Below are positions 1 to 7,554 of a stretch of DNA of 64,000 nucleotides, one piece after another. A program made the position numbers and the translations under genes. The DNA comes from Faecalimonas sp. (lineage in GTDB: Bacteria; Bacillota; Clostridia; Lachnospirales; Lachnospiraceae), in NCBI GenBank assembly GCA_029264305.1, contig JARICA010000022.1, positions 1-64,000 of the forward strand. The letters run 5' to 3'. Under the pieces are notes generated by a model, which made no database searches, was not told where the DNA came from, and was given only the letters and a program-made list of their open reading frames with translations. Within the stretch, counting starts at the first letter, position 1, and each line of letters begins with the position of its first letter.

Positions 1-84
1 GAAAATTACTCTTTTCTTGTTGAGCAATTATAATCGAAACAGAAAGCTCATCCTAAATAGATATAACAATCTCAAAGACAACAA

Positions 85-112
85 TGGGGCAGGATTTTAA
101 AATCCCACCCCA
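85..112 (-). terminator. Inverted repeat, possible terminator
   Basis: Arms TGGGGCAGGATTTT and AAAATCCCACCCCA pair except for a 2x2 internal mismatch. It lies downstream of the zinc-finger membrane protein that ends at 235. There is no strong T-run on either side, so termination is only a guess. The rest of 1-234 shows no gene that I can support. Confidence 0.4.
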
Positions 113-234
113 ACTATTTACTTAGAGCCCTTCATTATACTACATGGAATACACTTTTTCCTTTAGTTTGTCAACAACTCCAAAATTTATGTTGCCTCTT
201 ATAATCTTCCCTCAAGTTTATTTCTATATCAATT

Positions 235-759
235 TTACAGCATCATCGAAATATACTGAATAATCTTCGGAATATTTAATATTAAGATTGTTAATATCGC
301 TGGTAATCCAATTAAAATTGGTCTTATGTAAAATTTCCCAAATTTTCTCTTTTCTTCTTGTCGTATTTCCTCTTGTAATTGTATGCATTCCGGATCCCAC
401 CAAGTACTTTTATGGAATACCTCCGAACCAATACAACATAATGCAAAAAGAATCAATATTCCTTCATAATATTTAAGATATATTTCTCCACCTAAAACAA
501 TAATTAGAATTACCACAAGCGGACATATCATATACCATGCCATAATTTTTGCAATATATTTTAAAACACTCTTATCATCACACTTAGCTTTATCAATTGT
601 TCTACACTCAACTCTCTTTCCCTTTTTATTCCTTGTAAGTTGACATTCATCACATTCATTTAAATGTTGTTCAACATATTGTTTACTCTCTTCACCCAAA
701 ACATCTTCAATATACAATGGCAATAAATCTTGTACTAATTTACACTCTTGTTTTTTCAT
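235..759 (-). CDS. Anti-sigma-factor-like zinc-finger membrane protein (zf-HC2 type)
   Basis: About 174 aa. The N-terminus carries an HxxxCxxC motif (HLNECDECQL, about residues 36-45), typical of the zinc-binding anti-sigma domain of zf-HC2 proteins. Three hydrophobic segments follow (near residues 74-95, 98-115 and 148-170), so the zinc domain should be cytosolic and membrane-tethered. Proteins of this build usually hold an ECF sigma factor at the membrane, but no sigma factor gene is present next to it; upstream is only a start-less open frame (740-967) and an IS relic. An ATG at 771 is directly abutted by the GAAAGGA ribosome site, whereas ATG at 759 has workable spacing, so 759 was chosen. 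Function as an anti-sigma factor is inference; an orphan member of the family is equally possible. Confidence 0.65.
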   Translation of the reverse strand: MKKQECKLVQDLLPLYIEDVLGEESKQYVEQHLNECDECQLTRNKKGKRVECRTIDKAKCDDKSVLKYIAKIMAWYMICPLVVILIIVLGGEIYLKYYEGILILFALCCIGSEVFHKSTWWDPECIQLQEEIRQEEKRKFGKFYIRPILIGLPAILTILILNIPKIIQYISMML

Positions 760-967
760 TATTAGTATCATTCCTTTCTCGTAATTTATATTCTAATGAC
801 TTTTTAGATAATTGGCAACTCGTATTCAAAATTTCTATTTTCCTTATAAGACTACCTACATATAAAATAGAATCGTAATAGAAAGAGATTGCAAACACAT
901 CTTTTTGCGGTTGTCTTTGCAGAATTTTTCTTTGCTTTAAGTGAGTTTCATAATTATCTACTGTATA
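740..967 (-). pseudogene. Start-less open frame, probable 3' remnant of an unknown gene
   Basis: An open frame of about 75 codons runs from just after a stop at 968-970 to a TAA at 740-742 that overlaps the start of the zinc-finger gene (759). It has no ATG and no ribosome site. The peptide (for example SFYYDSILYVGSLIRKIE) is charged and not low complexity, and the stop/start overlap is typical of a translationally coupled partner. It shows no sigma region 4 helix-turn-helix, so I do not call it a sigma factor. It may be the tail of a gene cut by the neighbouring IS200 element. Low confidence. Confidence 0.25.
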
Positions 968-1020
968 TTATATATAATATAACAAACCAATTATATTTTA
1001 AACATTTTTCTGAAAATCAT

Positions 1021-1765
1021 GACTCCCCGTCCAACGGGTGGTTTGCTCTAGGGCTATAAGCCCTTGTTACTAGGCCAGCGTCTCAAGGCGTTGGCTTTCT
1101 CTTTCGGCTATGGGAATTCTGTTTACACAGCCTTCCCACAACTCCGTTCAAGCCATATTGCTCTTGACTCGTCGCTACCCCTTAAGGGGTATTGTTACTA
1201 CTTGGCATTACCCCTTAAAAGGGTCTTCATATTCTTTTACACTTAATTTATCCATTGCAATATCATGCTTTTCCTGTTCTTGGATATATTTTTTTATTGT
1301 TGCCTCATTTAATCCGACTGTACTAACATAATATCCCTCCGCCCAGAAATGACGATTTCCAAATTTACACTTTAAATTTGCGTGTTTATCAAATATCATA
1401 AGTGCACTTTTACCTTTTAGATATCCCATAAATGAAGATACGCTTATCCTCGGTGGAATACTTACTAACATATGAATATGATCTGGCATCAGATGGCCTT
1501 CAATTATTTCAACACCTTTATAACTTCACAATTGTTTTATAATATCTCTGATGTCCGCTTTATATTGATTATAAATTACTTTTCGTCTATACTTTGGTGT
1601 GAAGACGATATGATATTTGCACATCCATTTTGTATGTGCGAGTGAATATTCTTTCTTCGCCATAAATTACCTTTCCTTTCTACAATATAGCCTGAACAAC
1701 TTTATTGTACACGGAAAGGTAATTTTTTTGTATAACAATCGACGCGCACCCGCATAGCGGGTGGA
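1021..1765 (-). mobile_element. Decayed IS200/IS605-family element
   Basis: A single tnpA-like frame (1208-1663) is flanked by short hairpins of the kind IS200/IS605 elements use as ends instead of inverted repeats: CCCG/CGGG at 1026-1038, GGGC/GCCC at 1051-1063, ACCCC/GGGGT at 1177-1190 on the 3' side, and ACCCGC-ATA-GCGGGT at 1748-1762 on the 5' side. No tnpB is present. Exact ends are estimates because these elements make no target duplication. The transposase is broken, so this copy should be immobile on its own, though it might move in trans. Confidence 0.7.
1208..1663 (-). pseudogene. IS200-type transposase TnpA, interrupted by an in-frame TGA
   Basis: Read from ATG at 1663 the frame encodes a complete 151-codon Y1 HUH transposase, except that codon 46 is TGA (1526-1528). 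The HUH motif (PDHIHML) and the helix with the presumed nucleophilic tyrosine (TIKKYIQEQ) are intact downstream, as is the FWAEGYYVSTVG block typical of IS200 TnpA. The reading frame is the same before and after the stop, so this is a point nonsense mutation rather than an indel. The residual open frame from ATG 1489 lacks the N-terminal strand and would not be active. IS200 TnpA acts as a dimer on single-stranded ends. Confidence 0.88.
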
Positions 1766-1775
1766 TTATTGTTTC

Positions 1776-1817
1776 GCCCATCTCCATTTTTCGGATCAAC
1801 GAAAAACTCCAATGGGC
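1776..1817. repeat. Two-stem hairpin between the IS200 end and the tRNA terminator
   Basis: Outer arms GCCCAT (1776-1781) and ATGGGC (1812-1817) enclose an inner stem TTTTTCG/CGAAAAA. There is no T-run next to it. It may be part of the transposon end or a structured RNA; I cannot tell which. Confidence 0.45.
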
Positions 1818-1837
1818 AAAACAGACTAAAGTCCATA

Positions 1838-1867
1838 TAAAAAAATGCCATCTTCATCAGATAGCAT
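1838..1867 (-). terminator. Intrinsic terminator of the tRNA pair
   Basis: Minus-strand stem ATGCTATCT/AGATGGCAT (9 bp with one G-T pair) with a 5-nt loop, followed by seven T. It lies just after tRNA-Gly in the direction of transcription. Confidence 0.85.
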
Positions 1868-1881
1868 TCTCAAAAATAAAA

Positions 1882-1952
1882 AGCGGGTGATGGGAATCGA
1901 ACCCACGTATCTAGCTTGGAAGGCTAGTGTTCTACCATTGAACTACACCCGC
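1882..1952 (-). tRNA. tRNA-Gly (anticodon TCC)
   Basis: The minus strand folds into a 71-nt cloverleaf: acceptor GCGGGTG/CACCCGC, D arm with TTCAATGGTAGAA, anticodon stem CTAGC/GCTAG around loop CTTCCAA (anticodon TCC, reads GGA and likely GGN) and T arm with GGTTCGATTCC. The discriminator base is T. CCA is not encoded. It is cotranscribed with tRNA-Pro, 4 nt upstream. Confidence 0.96.
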
Positions 1953-1956
1953 AAAA

Positions 1957-2031
1957 TCGGGGTGACAGGATTCGAACCTGCGACCTCCTGGTCCCAAACC
2001 AGGCGCTCTAGCCAAGCTGAGCCACACCCCG
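1957..2031 (-). tRNA. tRNA-Pro (anticodon TGG)
   Basis: A 75-nt cloverleaf on the minus strand: acceptor CGGGGTG/CACCCCG with discriminator A, anticodon stem CCTGG/CCAGG around loop TTTGGGA (anticodon TGG), T arm GCAGG/CCTGT with GGTTCGAAT. CCA is not encoded. It is the first gene of a two-tRNA unit that ends at the terminator 1838-1867. Confidence 0.96.
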
Positions 2032-2097
2032 CTATATATTATTTGTTTCAAGCAGGATTTATAATATCATTTCCAAGAGAAAAATGCAAGTGTTTTT

Positions 2098-2769
2098 TTA
2101 ATTTTTTTCAATCATTTTTTTCACTCGTCTAAATTGTCGATTAAATTCCATCATTCCAATCTTATAAGAAAACTTTTGTGTACAATTTATACTCTCCTTT
2201 TCTTCTTTTCCTAACATAGTTGTATCCTTTTTCTTTAGTTGAAATATCTTCTTGATAGGACGGTATTGCTGATCAAATTCAATACTAACTCCTGATAATT
2301 CATAAGAATCTCCTATTACCATAGTAGACATTGTATATAATTCTTTTTCAAACCATTCCAACTGTTTTTTATCTGCAACCTTAATATGGTAATTACTATC
2401 TTTCACTTCTTTTACAGTTAAATTCAATCGGCTAATAGAGGATAGATATGATTTTGCGTATAACTCTGGGTACATTTCTCCATCTGCCTTATAGGTTTCC
2501 ACTCCTTCTTCCCCAAAGCTTACACCAATTGTATTTTTTGCTCTATATTTCGGAAGTCCCCACTTCACTCCTTTTGGAATAACAGCTTTTTCATCTTGTA
2601 ACGCAAATAATACTATAGATTGGTGATAGTTCTCACCCAACTCTATTTTAACATACTCTTCCTTCTTAAAAATATCATTTATTTTTTCCGAATCTACTCT
2701 GTCCTTCTGACAGGCTATTGTAAAAAATGATATGCCAAGTACCATACCTAACATTACTATTTTTTTCAT
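2098..2769 (-). CDS. Predicted lipoprotein of unknown function, last gene of the copper operon
   Basis: 223 aa with a type II signal peptide: MKK, hydrophobic core and FTIAC ending in the putative lipidated Cys at residue 20. I recognise no named family. The middle and C-terminal part aligns by eye with residues about 35-200 of the neighbouring 578-aa secreted protein: both have [KE]Y[IV]xxxLG near the start of the mature protein, N[FY]xx[IV] before an acidic helix, and the block IxFDxxYRPxxxxFxxx. So the two share one extracellular domain, kept as a lipid-anchored short form and a long form. It begins 10 nt after the long form and is probably cotranscribed with the copper genes upstream. A role in metal handling is inferred from position only; no Cys/His cluster is visible. 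Confidence 0.6.
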   Translation of the reverse strand: MKKIVMLGMVLGISFFTIACQKDRVDSEKINDIFKKEEYVKIELGENYHQSIVLFALQDEKAVIPKGVKWGLPKYRAKNTIGVSFGEEGVETYKADGEMYPELYAKSYLSSISRLNLTVKEVKDSNYHIKVADKKQLEWFEKELYTMSTMVIGDSYELSGVSIEFDQQYRPIKKIFQLKKKDTTMLGKEEKESINCTQKFSYKIGMMEFNRQFRRVKKMIEKN

Positions 2770-2779
2770 ATTTTCTCCT

Positions 2780-4516
2780 TTATTTCAAATAATCTTTTGG
2801 GGATTTATACTTTTCTTTATATTCTATTCTTGTTGGACTTTTCCATATTTTCTTCAAACTCTTTTTTAAATCATTTTCTAAATATGTCTTCTTCCTTTTG
2901 TCTGCAGGTGTTGCTGGGAAAACATCTAGTCTATAATGGGCGTCATCATAATCTGCAGGTGCATAATTAAAGGATTCGCTATTAACCACCTTCTTTTTTT
3001 GTGATTTTTCCATATTTTCATACGATGTTACTTTGCTTTGCACTTGGTTATTGCCCGTTTTCATCAAAACATCCCACTCTGTTACAAAACTACCTGTTTC
3101 CACATCTACAATAAATTCGGACAATTTATTTGGCGTCAATATTTTATCATATTTTTGTTTTTTAAATTCCTCTTTCTTTTCTTTTTTATTATGATGTCTT
3201 GAAGGTTCATCATAATACAACTTCATATTGAAATTTTGGGCATAAGCTTTTAACCGTTCATAATCCGTTTTTCCTTCATAATACCCTCGTACATACGCAA
3301 TATTATGTTCATCTATGTACATTCTAAATTGGTGTATCATTTCATTATCTAAACTTTTTTTCATATATGCTTTTCTGACACATTTCGCATATTCTTCTAA
3401 AAAAACGGAGTGTGGTGCCATTTCTGGTGCAAACCTATCCCCCTCACCAAATTGAAGCATTCCGTTTTCATCCAAATACCCTCCCATTTGTTCAATAACA
3501 AGCAATACCTTTTTCTTTGGGGAAATTTTACTTTCTTCAAACATATATGTATATACATCTGAGCCCACACAATGAGCAGATGCATAAATTTGTTCAATTT
3601 CTTGCAAATACTCTTCTTCTGTAACACTTTCAACTTCATATCCATTCGATCCAAATAGATTGAATTTTGTATCTACTGCTTCCAAATATGCAAATACTGC
3701 ATTTTTATCCCAACAATATTTCTCCTTTAGTTCCTTTCCTTGATAAAGAAGACATTGCATAAGATATTTATTTCTTGTCCGTAAAATATTAGGTAACTCT
3801 GTTATATAATCTTCTATCGTAATCTCTTTTTCTGGCACAACATAACTCATTTTTTCTTCAACTGCCAACATTTTATTTTCCATTTCTTCTTCTGAAATAT
3901 ACTTATATTGCTGTGTCATTTCCTGTTCTAAATATTCCACTTGTGCTTCTGTTAAAACTGTTGATTGAAAATGAAATTGAATTTGTACTGGTCTGTATTT
4001 TTCATCAAACAAAATATCTACAGAATCCATATCTACTTCGTCACTATTTAATACCTCTGCAAAAATTAACAGTTCGGAAAAATATTCTACTTCTTGCGCT
4101 TCCTCTATATGAACATAAAAATTTTCCTCTTCAATTTTTTCTTTTGTAATCTCTAAAGCTAAAAATGGTTCAAAGAAAAATTCTATATCAAGCATAGAGG
4201 ATACAAATCGGAAATTGTCATACTTTTCACTCCCCCTATATTTTCCGTAATAAATTTTTGCTTTTTCGCCATCTCGCAAAATCATCTGTTTTTGTTCGTC
4301 AAATGGTTGTATAAATGTTTTTTTATTCGGAAGATCATAAAAAATCTTTTGTCCTAAATAACATTTTCCCAAAGAAACTTCTATATATTTTTCATTTTGC
4401 AAAACATTTTCATACACTTTAGGGACAGTTTCGGTTGCCCAAACTGTCCCTGTTTTTCCTGTACACAATATACAGATCATGCAAATTCCTGCTATAATAC
4501 TCTTTTTAGCATTCAT
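2780..4516 (-). CDS. Secreted protein of unknown function coupled to copZ
   Basis: 578 aa with an N-terminal signal peptide (hydrophobic IIAGICMICILC, likely cleavage after VWA near residue 27). It has no recognised domain, no membrane anchor and no wall-sorting motif. Residues about 35-200 resemble the mature 223-aa lipoprotein encoded next (shared FDxxYRP block). The rest is a separate region rich in Lys and Glu, with a very basic tail (KKTYLENDLKKSLKKIWK). Its ribosome site GAGG lies inside the last codons of copZ and its ATG is only 4 nt past the copZ stop, which argues for translational coupling to the copper genes. Five scattered Cys give no obvious metal site. It could be a copper-stress envelope protein or an unrelated passenger. 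Confidence 0.6.
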   Translation of the reverse strand: MNAKKSIIAGICMICILCTGKTGTVWATETVPKVYENVLQNEKYIEVSLGKCYLGQKIFYDLPNKKTFIQPFDEQKQMILRDGEKAKIYYGKYRGSEKYDNFRFVSSMLDIEFFFEPFLALEITKEKIEEENFYVHIEEAQEVEYFSELLIFAEVLNSDEVDMDSVDILFDEKYRPVQIQFHFQSTVLTEAQVEYLEQEMTQQYKYISEEEMENKMLAVEEKMSYVVPEKEITIEDYITELPNILRTRNKYLMQCLLYQGKELKEKYCWDKNAVFAYLEAVDTKFNLFGSNGYEVESVTEEEYLQEIEQIYASAHCVGSDVYTYMFEESKISPKKKVLLVIEQMGGYLDENGMLQFGEGDRFAPEMAPHSVFLEEYAKCVRKAYMKKSLDNEMIHQFRMYIDEHNIAYVRGYYEGKTDYERLKAYAQNFNMKLYYDEPSRHHNKKEKKEEFKKQKYDKILTPNKLSEFIVDVETGSFVTEWDVLMKTGNNQVQSKVTSYENMEKSQKKKVVNSESFNYAPADYDDAHYRLDVFPATPADKRKKTYLENDLKKSLKKIWKSPTRIEYKEKYKSPKDYLK

Positions 4517-4520
4517 TTAA

Positions 4521-4718
4521 TTACGCCTCAATCTCTCCATCAAACCCTAAATCATCTAGAATTTCCATAGCTGTTTTTACACAATGTTCACAACCATCAA
4601 TTTGAACATTCTTGTCCGACAAATTCACCTTGTACTCTAACCCAGCTTTACTCATCGCTTTTGAAATTCTTTCTACACATTTCTCACAATGCATTCCTTC
4701 TACCTTAATTACTGTCAT
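4521..4718 (-). CDS. copZ: CopZ-like copper chaperone (HMA domain)
   Basis: 65 aa, one heavy-metal-associated ferredoxin-like fold. The Cu(I) site is GMHCEKC (GMxCxxC, residues 8-14). A second CxxxH/C-rich spot (GCEHC, residues 43-47) is extra to the usual fold and could bind metal as well. CopZ takes up cytosolic Cu(I) and passes it to the CopA ATPase or the CsoR repressor, both encoded immediately upstream. The gap to csoR is 15 nt, with an AGGAGG-like site. Length is normal for the family (about 65-70 aa). Confidence 0.9.
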   Translation of the reverse strand: MTVIKVEGMHCEKCVERISKAMSKAGLEYKVNLSDKNVQIDGCEHCVKTAMEILDDLGFDGEIEA

Positions 4719-4733
4719 ATCCTTTTCCTCCTA

Positions 4734-5030
4734 TTATTTCATTAATTTTTGAATAATTTCACACAATTCGTCAATTGCTTCTTCTCTTCCTTCTTGAATA
4801 TCATGCACTACACAAGAGTGAATATGGGAAGCTAAAAGTTTTTTATTAAAACTATTCAATGCAGACTGTATAGCTGAAACTTGTGTCAAAATATCTACGC
4901 AATATCGTTCCTCTTCCACCATTTTACGTATTCCTCTCACTTGTCCCTCAATCCTGCTTAACCTATTGAGTAAATCTTTATACTCTTTTGCTTCTCTATG
5001 CTTTGTTCTATCACAGCAATTGTTTTCCAT
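4734..5030 (-). CDS. csoR: CsoR-family copper-sensing repressor
   Basis: 98 aa, the all-helical DUF156/CsoR fold. The C-H-C copper ligands of the family are present: Cys in RYCVDIL, then His and Cys in SHIHSC. The N-terminal NRLSRIEGQVRGI helix is the family signature that contributes to DNA binding. Apo-CsoR represses by binding a G/C-tract palindrome, and Cu(I) releases it. A perfect TACCCC-TAT-GGGGTA palindrome at 7311-7325 overlaps the start of the copA transcript, so this operon is self-regulated. It sits between copA (24-nt gap) and copZ. An N-terminal NCCD adds two Cys not needed by the family. Confidence 0.93.
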   Translation of the reverse strand: MENNCCDRTKHREAKEYKDLLNRLSRIEGQVRGIRKMVEEERYCVDILTQVSAIQSALNSFNKKLLASHIHSCVVHDIQEGREEAIDELCEIIQKLMK

Positions 5031-5054
5031 TAATTTTTCTCCCTCTGTAAAACA

Positions 5055-7292
5055 CTACAATTTCAATCTACGAAGTCTCAACGCATTCCCAACAACTGAT
5101 ACAGAACTAAGCGACATAGCAAGACCAGCAAAAATCGGATTCAACAATGTACCATTAATTAAATACAATGCGCCTGCTGCAAGCGGAAGGCCACAAGCGT
5201 TATAGAAAAATGCCCAAAACAAATTTTGCTTAATATTTCGAATTGTTTCCTTGCTTAAACGGATCGCTTTATAAACATCTTGCAAATCTGATTTCATCAA
5301 AACAATATCACTTGAATCTAAAGCAATATCGCTTCCACTTCCAATCGCCATACCCACATCCGCTTGTACAAGAGCTGGAGCATCGTTAATTCCATCTCCT
5401 ACCATCATGACACGTTTTCCTTCTTTTTGCAACTCTTCCACAACACTTACTTTATCTTGTGGAAGAACTTCTGATACAACTTTATCTACTCCTACCTTTT
5501 CTCCAATATAATCAGCAGTCAAACGATTATCTCCTGTAAGCATGTAGACTGTGATTCCTAAACTTTGTAATTCTGCAATAGCTTCTTTACTTGTAGATTT
5601 AATCGGATCAGCTACACTAATGATTCCTATAATTATTCCATCAGCAATAACAAACATTGGTGTCTGCCCTTTTTTTGCCATTTTCTGTGCTTCTATTTCA
5701 TTGTCACCAAGATCGATTTCCAATTCTTCACAAAGTTTTTTATTTCCAATATAGTATTTCACTCCATCGAGAATTGCTTCTATTCCTTTTCCTGTAATGC
5801 TGTTGAAAGCTTCTGGATTTTTCAATTGTAAACCTTTTTCTTTGGCTTCCTCCACGATGGCCTGCCCAAGCGGATGCTCTGAATGTTGCTCACAAGAAGC
5901 TGCTATTTGTAATAATTCTTCATCTGCTTTATCTCCAAAAACATCCATCACTTTTGGTTTTCCTTCTGTAATTGTTCCTGTTTTATCCAAAACAACTGTA
6001 TCTATCTTATGAGTCGTTTCCAAGGCTTCTCCACTCTTAATCAAAATTCCGTGATTTGCTCCAAGTCCCGTTCCCACCATAATCGCAGTAGGTGTAGCAA
6101 GACCTAACGCACATGGACAAGCAATAACTAACACTGAAACAAAAATAGTTAATACAAAAGCTAAATCATGCCCTAAAATTGCCCAAATAATTGCTGAAAC
6201 TACAGCAATTGCCATTACAGTCGGCACAAAGTATCCTGCTACAATATCTGCCAATTTAGAAATAGGTGCTTTCTTTCCTTGAGCTTCTTCCATTAGTTTA
6301 ACGATTTTGGCAAGAGTTGTTTCTTCTCCTACACGAGTTACTTCTACTTGAATTGCCCCTTGATAGTTTATGCTACCACCAATCACAGTCATTCCTTTTT
6401 CTTTTTCTACAGGGATACTTTCTCCAGTTAACATAGACTCATCTACTGTCGTATTTCCTTCAACAATAACACCATCTAAGGCAATTTTATTCCCTGGTTT
6501 TACCAAAATCAATTCACCCGTTTTAATTTCCTCTACAGGCACTTCTACTTGATTTCCATTTCTTAAAACTATTGCTTTATCTGGAGCCAATTCCATTAAT
6601 TTTCGTATTGCCTCTGACGTTTTTCCTTTACTTCTACCTTCCATGTATTTTCCAACCATAACAAGCGTAACAACAATCGCCGCTGATTCGTAATACAAAT
6701 TGTGCACACTAGAAACATTCTGTGGAATTCGAATTGTCATAACAAGACTATACAAAAAAGCACTTCCTGTTCCTATTGCAACAAGAGAGTCCATGTTCGG
6801 ATTTCCTTTGAATAAACTTTTAAAACCGACAAGATAAAATTTTCTTCCATTAAAAAGAATAATAACTGTTAGAATCAACTGGGCCAGCGCAAAATTCAAT
6901 GGATTTTCTGCCATATCAAGCCATTTAGGTAGTGGCAAAGTTATCGGAATCATATGTCCCATGGAAATATAAAGCAACGGAATCGCTAAAATCACATTTG
7001 TAATCAAACGATGTTTTGTTTGTCTAATATTTTCTTGTAATTCTTCTTTTTCATGTCGTTTTTCTTCCTTGCTCTTTTCCACGTCTAATTCCGCACCAAA
7101 ACCTGCTTTCTCTACTTTTGTGATAATAGCATCTCGTGTCACCATCGTATCATCATAAGTAATTGTCATTTTTCCTGTAGTTAAATTCACATTACTTTCC
7201 TGAACACCGTCCATTTTTCTAGTCACTCGTTCTACCGCACTACTGCAGGCTGCACAACTCATTCCACTAATTGTATATTTTTCTGTCCTCAC
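5055..7292 (-). CDS. copA: Copper-exporting P1B-type ATPase CopA
   Basis: About 745 aa. One N-terminal HMA domain with GMSCAAC (residues 10-16), then eight predicted membrane helices. The copper-translocating CPC motif lies near residue 390 (IACPCALGLATP), the phosphorylated Asp in DKTGT near 435, the SEHPLG motif of P1B ATPases near 475, and GDGINDAP near 632. It exports cytosolic Cu(I) using ATP. The open frame extends upstream to a TTG at 7310, but AAAGGA at 7302-7307 is correctly spaced for GTG at 7292 and the TTG has no ribosome site and touches the operator, so 7292 is the start. It is the first gene of the CsoR operon. Confidence 0.97.
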   Translation of the reverse strand: MRTEKYTISGMSCAACSSAVERVTRKMDGVQESNVNLTTGKMTITYDDTMVTRDAIITKVEKAGFGAELDVEKSKEEKRHEKEELQENIRQTKHRLITNVILAIPLLYISMGHMIPITLPLPKWLDMAENPLNFALAQLILTVIILFNGRKFYLVGFKSLFKGNPNMDSLVAIGTGSAFLYSLVMTIRIPQNVSSVHNLYYESAAIVVTLVMVGKYMEGRSKGKTSEAIRKLMELAPDKAIVLRNGNQVEVPVEEIKTGELILVKPGNKIALDGVIVEGNTTVDESMLTGESIPVEKEKGMTVIGGSINYQGAIQVEVTRVGEETTLAKIVKLMEEAQGKKAPISKLADIVAGYFVPTVMAIAVVSAIIWAILGHDLAFVLTIFVSVLVIACPCALGLATPTAIMVGTGLGANHGILIKSGEALETTHKIDTVVLDKTGTITEGKPKVMDVFGDKADEELLQIAASCEQHSEHPLGQAIVEEAKEKGLQLKNPEAFNSITGKGIEAILDGVKYYIGNKKLCEELEIDLGDNEIEAQKMAKKGQTPMFVIADGIIIGIISVADPIKSTSKEAIAELQSLGITVYMLTGDNRLTADYIGEKVGVDKVVSEVLPQDKVSVVEELQKEGKRVMMVGDGINDAPALVQADVGMAIGSGSDIALDSSDIVLMKSDLQDVYKAIRLSKETIRNIKQNLFWAFFYNACGLPLAAGALYLINGTLLNPIFAGLAMSLSSVSVVGNALRLRRLKL

Positions 7293-7310
7293 CTTTTCAC
7301 ATCCTTTCAA

Positions 7311-7325
7311 TACCCCTATGGGGTA
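7311..7325 (-). promoter_or_regulatory. CsoR operator before copA
   Basis: Perfect palindrome TACCCCTATGGGGTA, the G/C-tract form bound by CsoR proteins. It lies 5 nt after the -10 element and covers the expected transcription start, so binding would block initiation. Confidence 0.88.
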
Positions 7326-7330
7326 TCTTC

Positions 7331-7359
7331 ATATTATCACTATATGTTCATTCCGTCAA
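7331..7359 (-). promoter_or_regulatory. Sigma-A promoter of the copper operon
   Basis: Minus strand: -35 TTGACG (7354-7359), 17-bp spacer, -10 TAATAT (7331-7336). Near-consensus, with the CsoR operator directly downstream. Confidence 0.85.
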
Positions 7360-7449
7360 GATATAATCCCGAAAAACAGACCTCATTTTATGAGAAAAAA
7401 ATTTATGAAGTATAATGAATCTCAAAAAGTAACTTTTAACTACATAAAA

Positions 7450-7477
7450 ATGTTGCCCAGCATATGCTGAGCAACAT
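7450..7477 (-). terminator. Intrinsic terminator after the HtrA gene
   Basis: Arms ATGTTGCTCAGCAT and ATGCTGGGCAACAT pair with one mismatch and are followed on the minus strand by TTTTTATG. The other side is also T-rich (AAATTTTTATC), but no plus-strand gene needs it. Confidence 0.8.
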
Positions 7478-7554
7478 AAAATTTTTATCTTTTTAATTGT
7501 CTCCTTGATCAGTAGCACGCCAATTTTCATATCGTCTACTCATTTTTTCATTAC

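Noticed and set aside
740-967. ECF sigma factor fragment before the anti-sigma-like gene
   Set aside because: The peptide has no region 4 helix-turn-helix pattern, so only an unknown remnant is reported.
1845-2132. 95-codon plus-strand frame
   Set aside because: It covers both tRNA genes and their terminator on the other strand; an artefact of the tRNA sequence.
7348-7530. 60-codon minus-strand frame after the HtrA gene
   Set aside because: It runs through the terminator hairpin at 7450-7477 and has no ribosome site.
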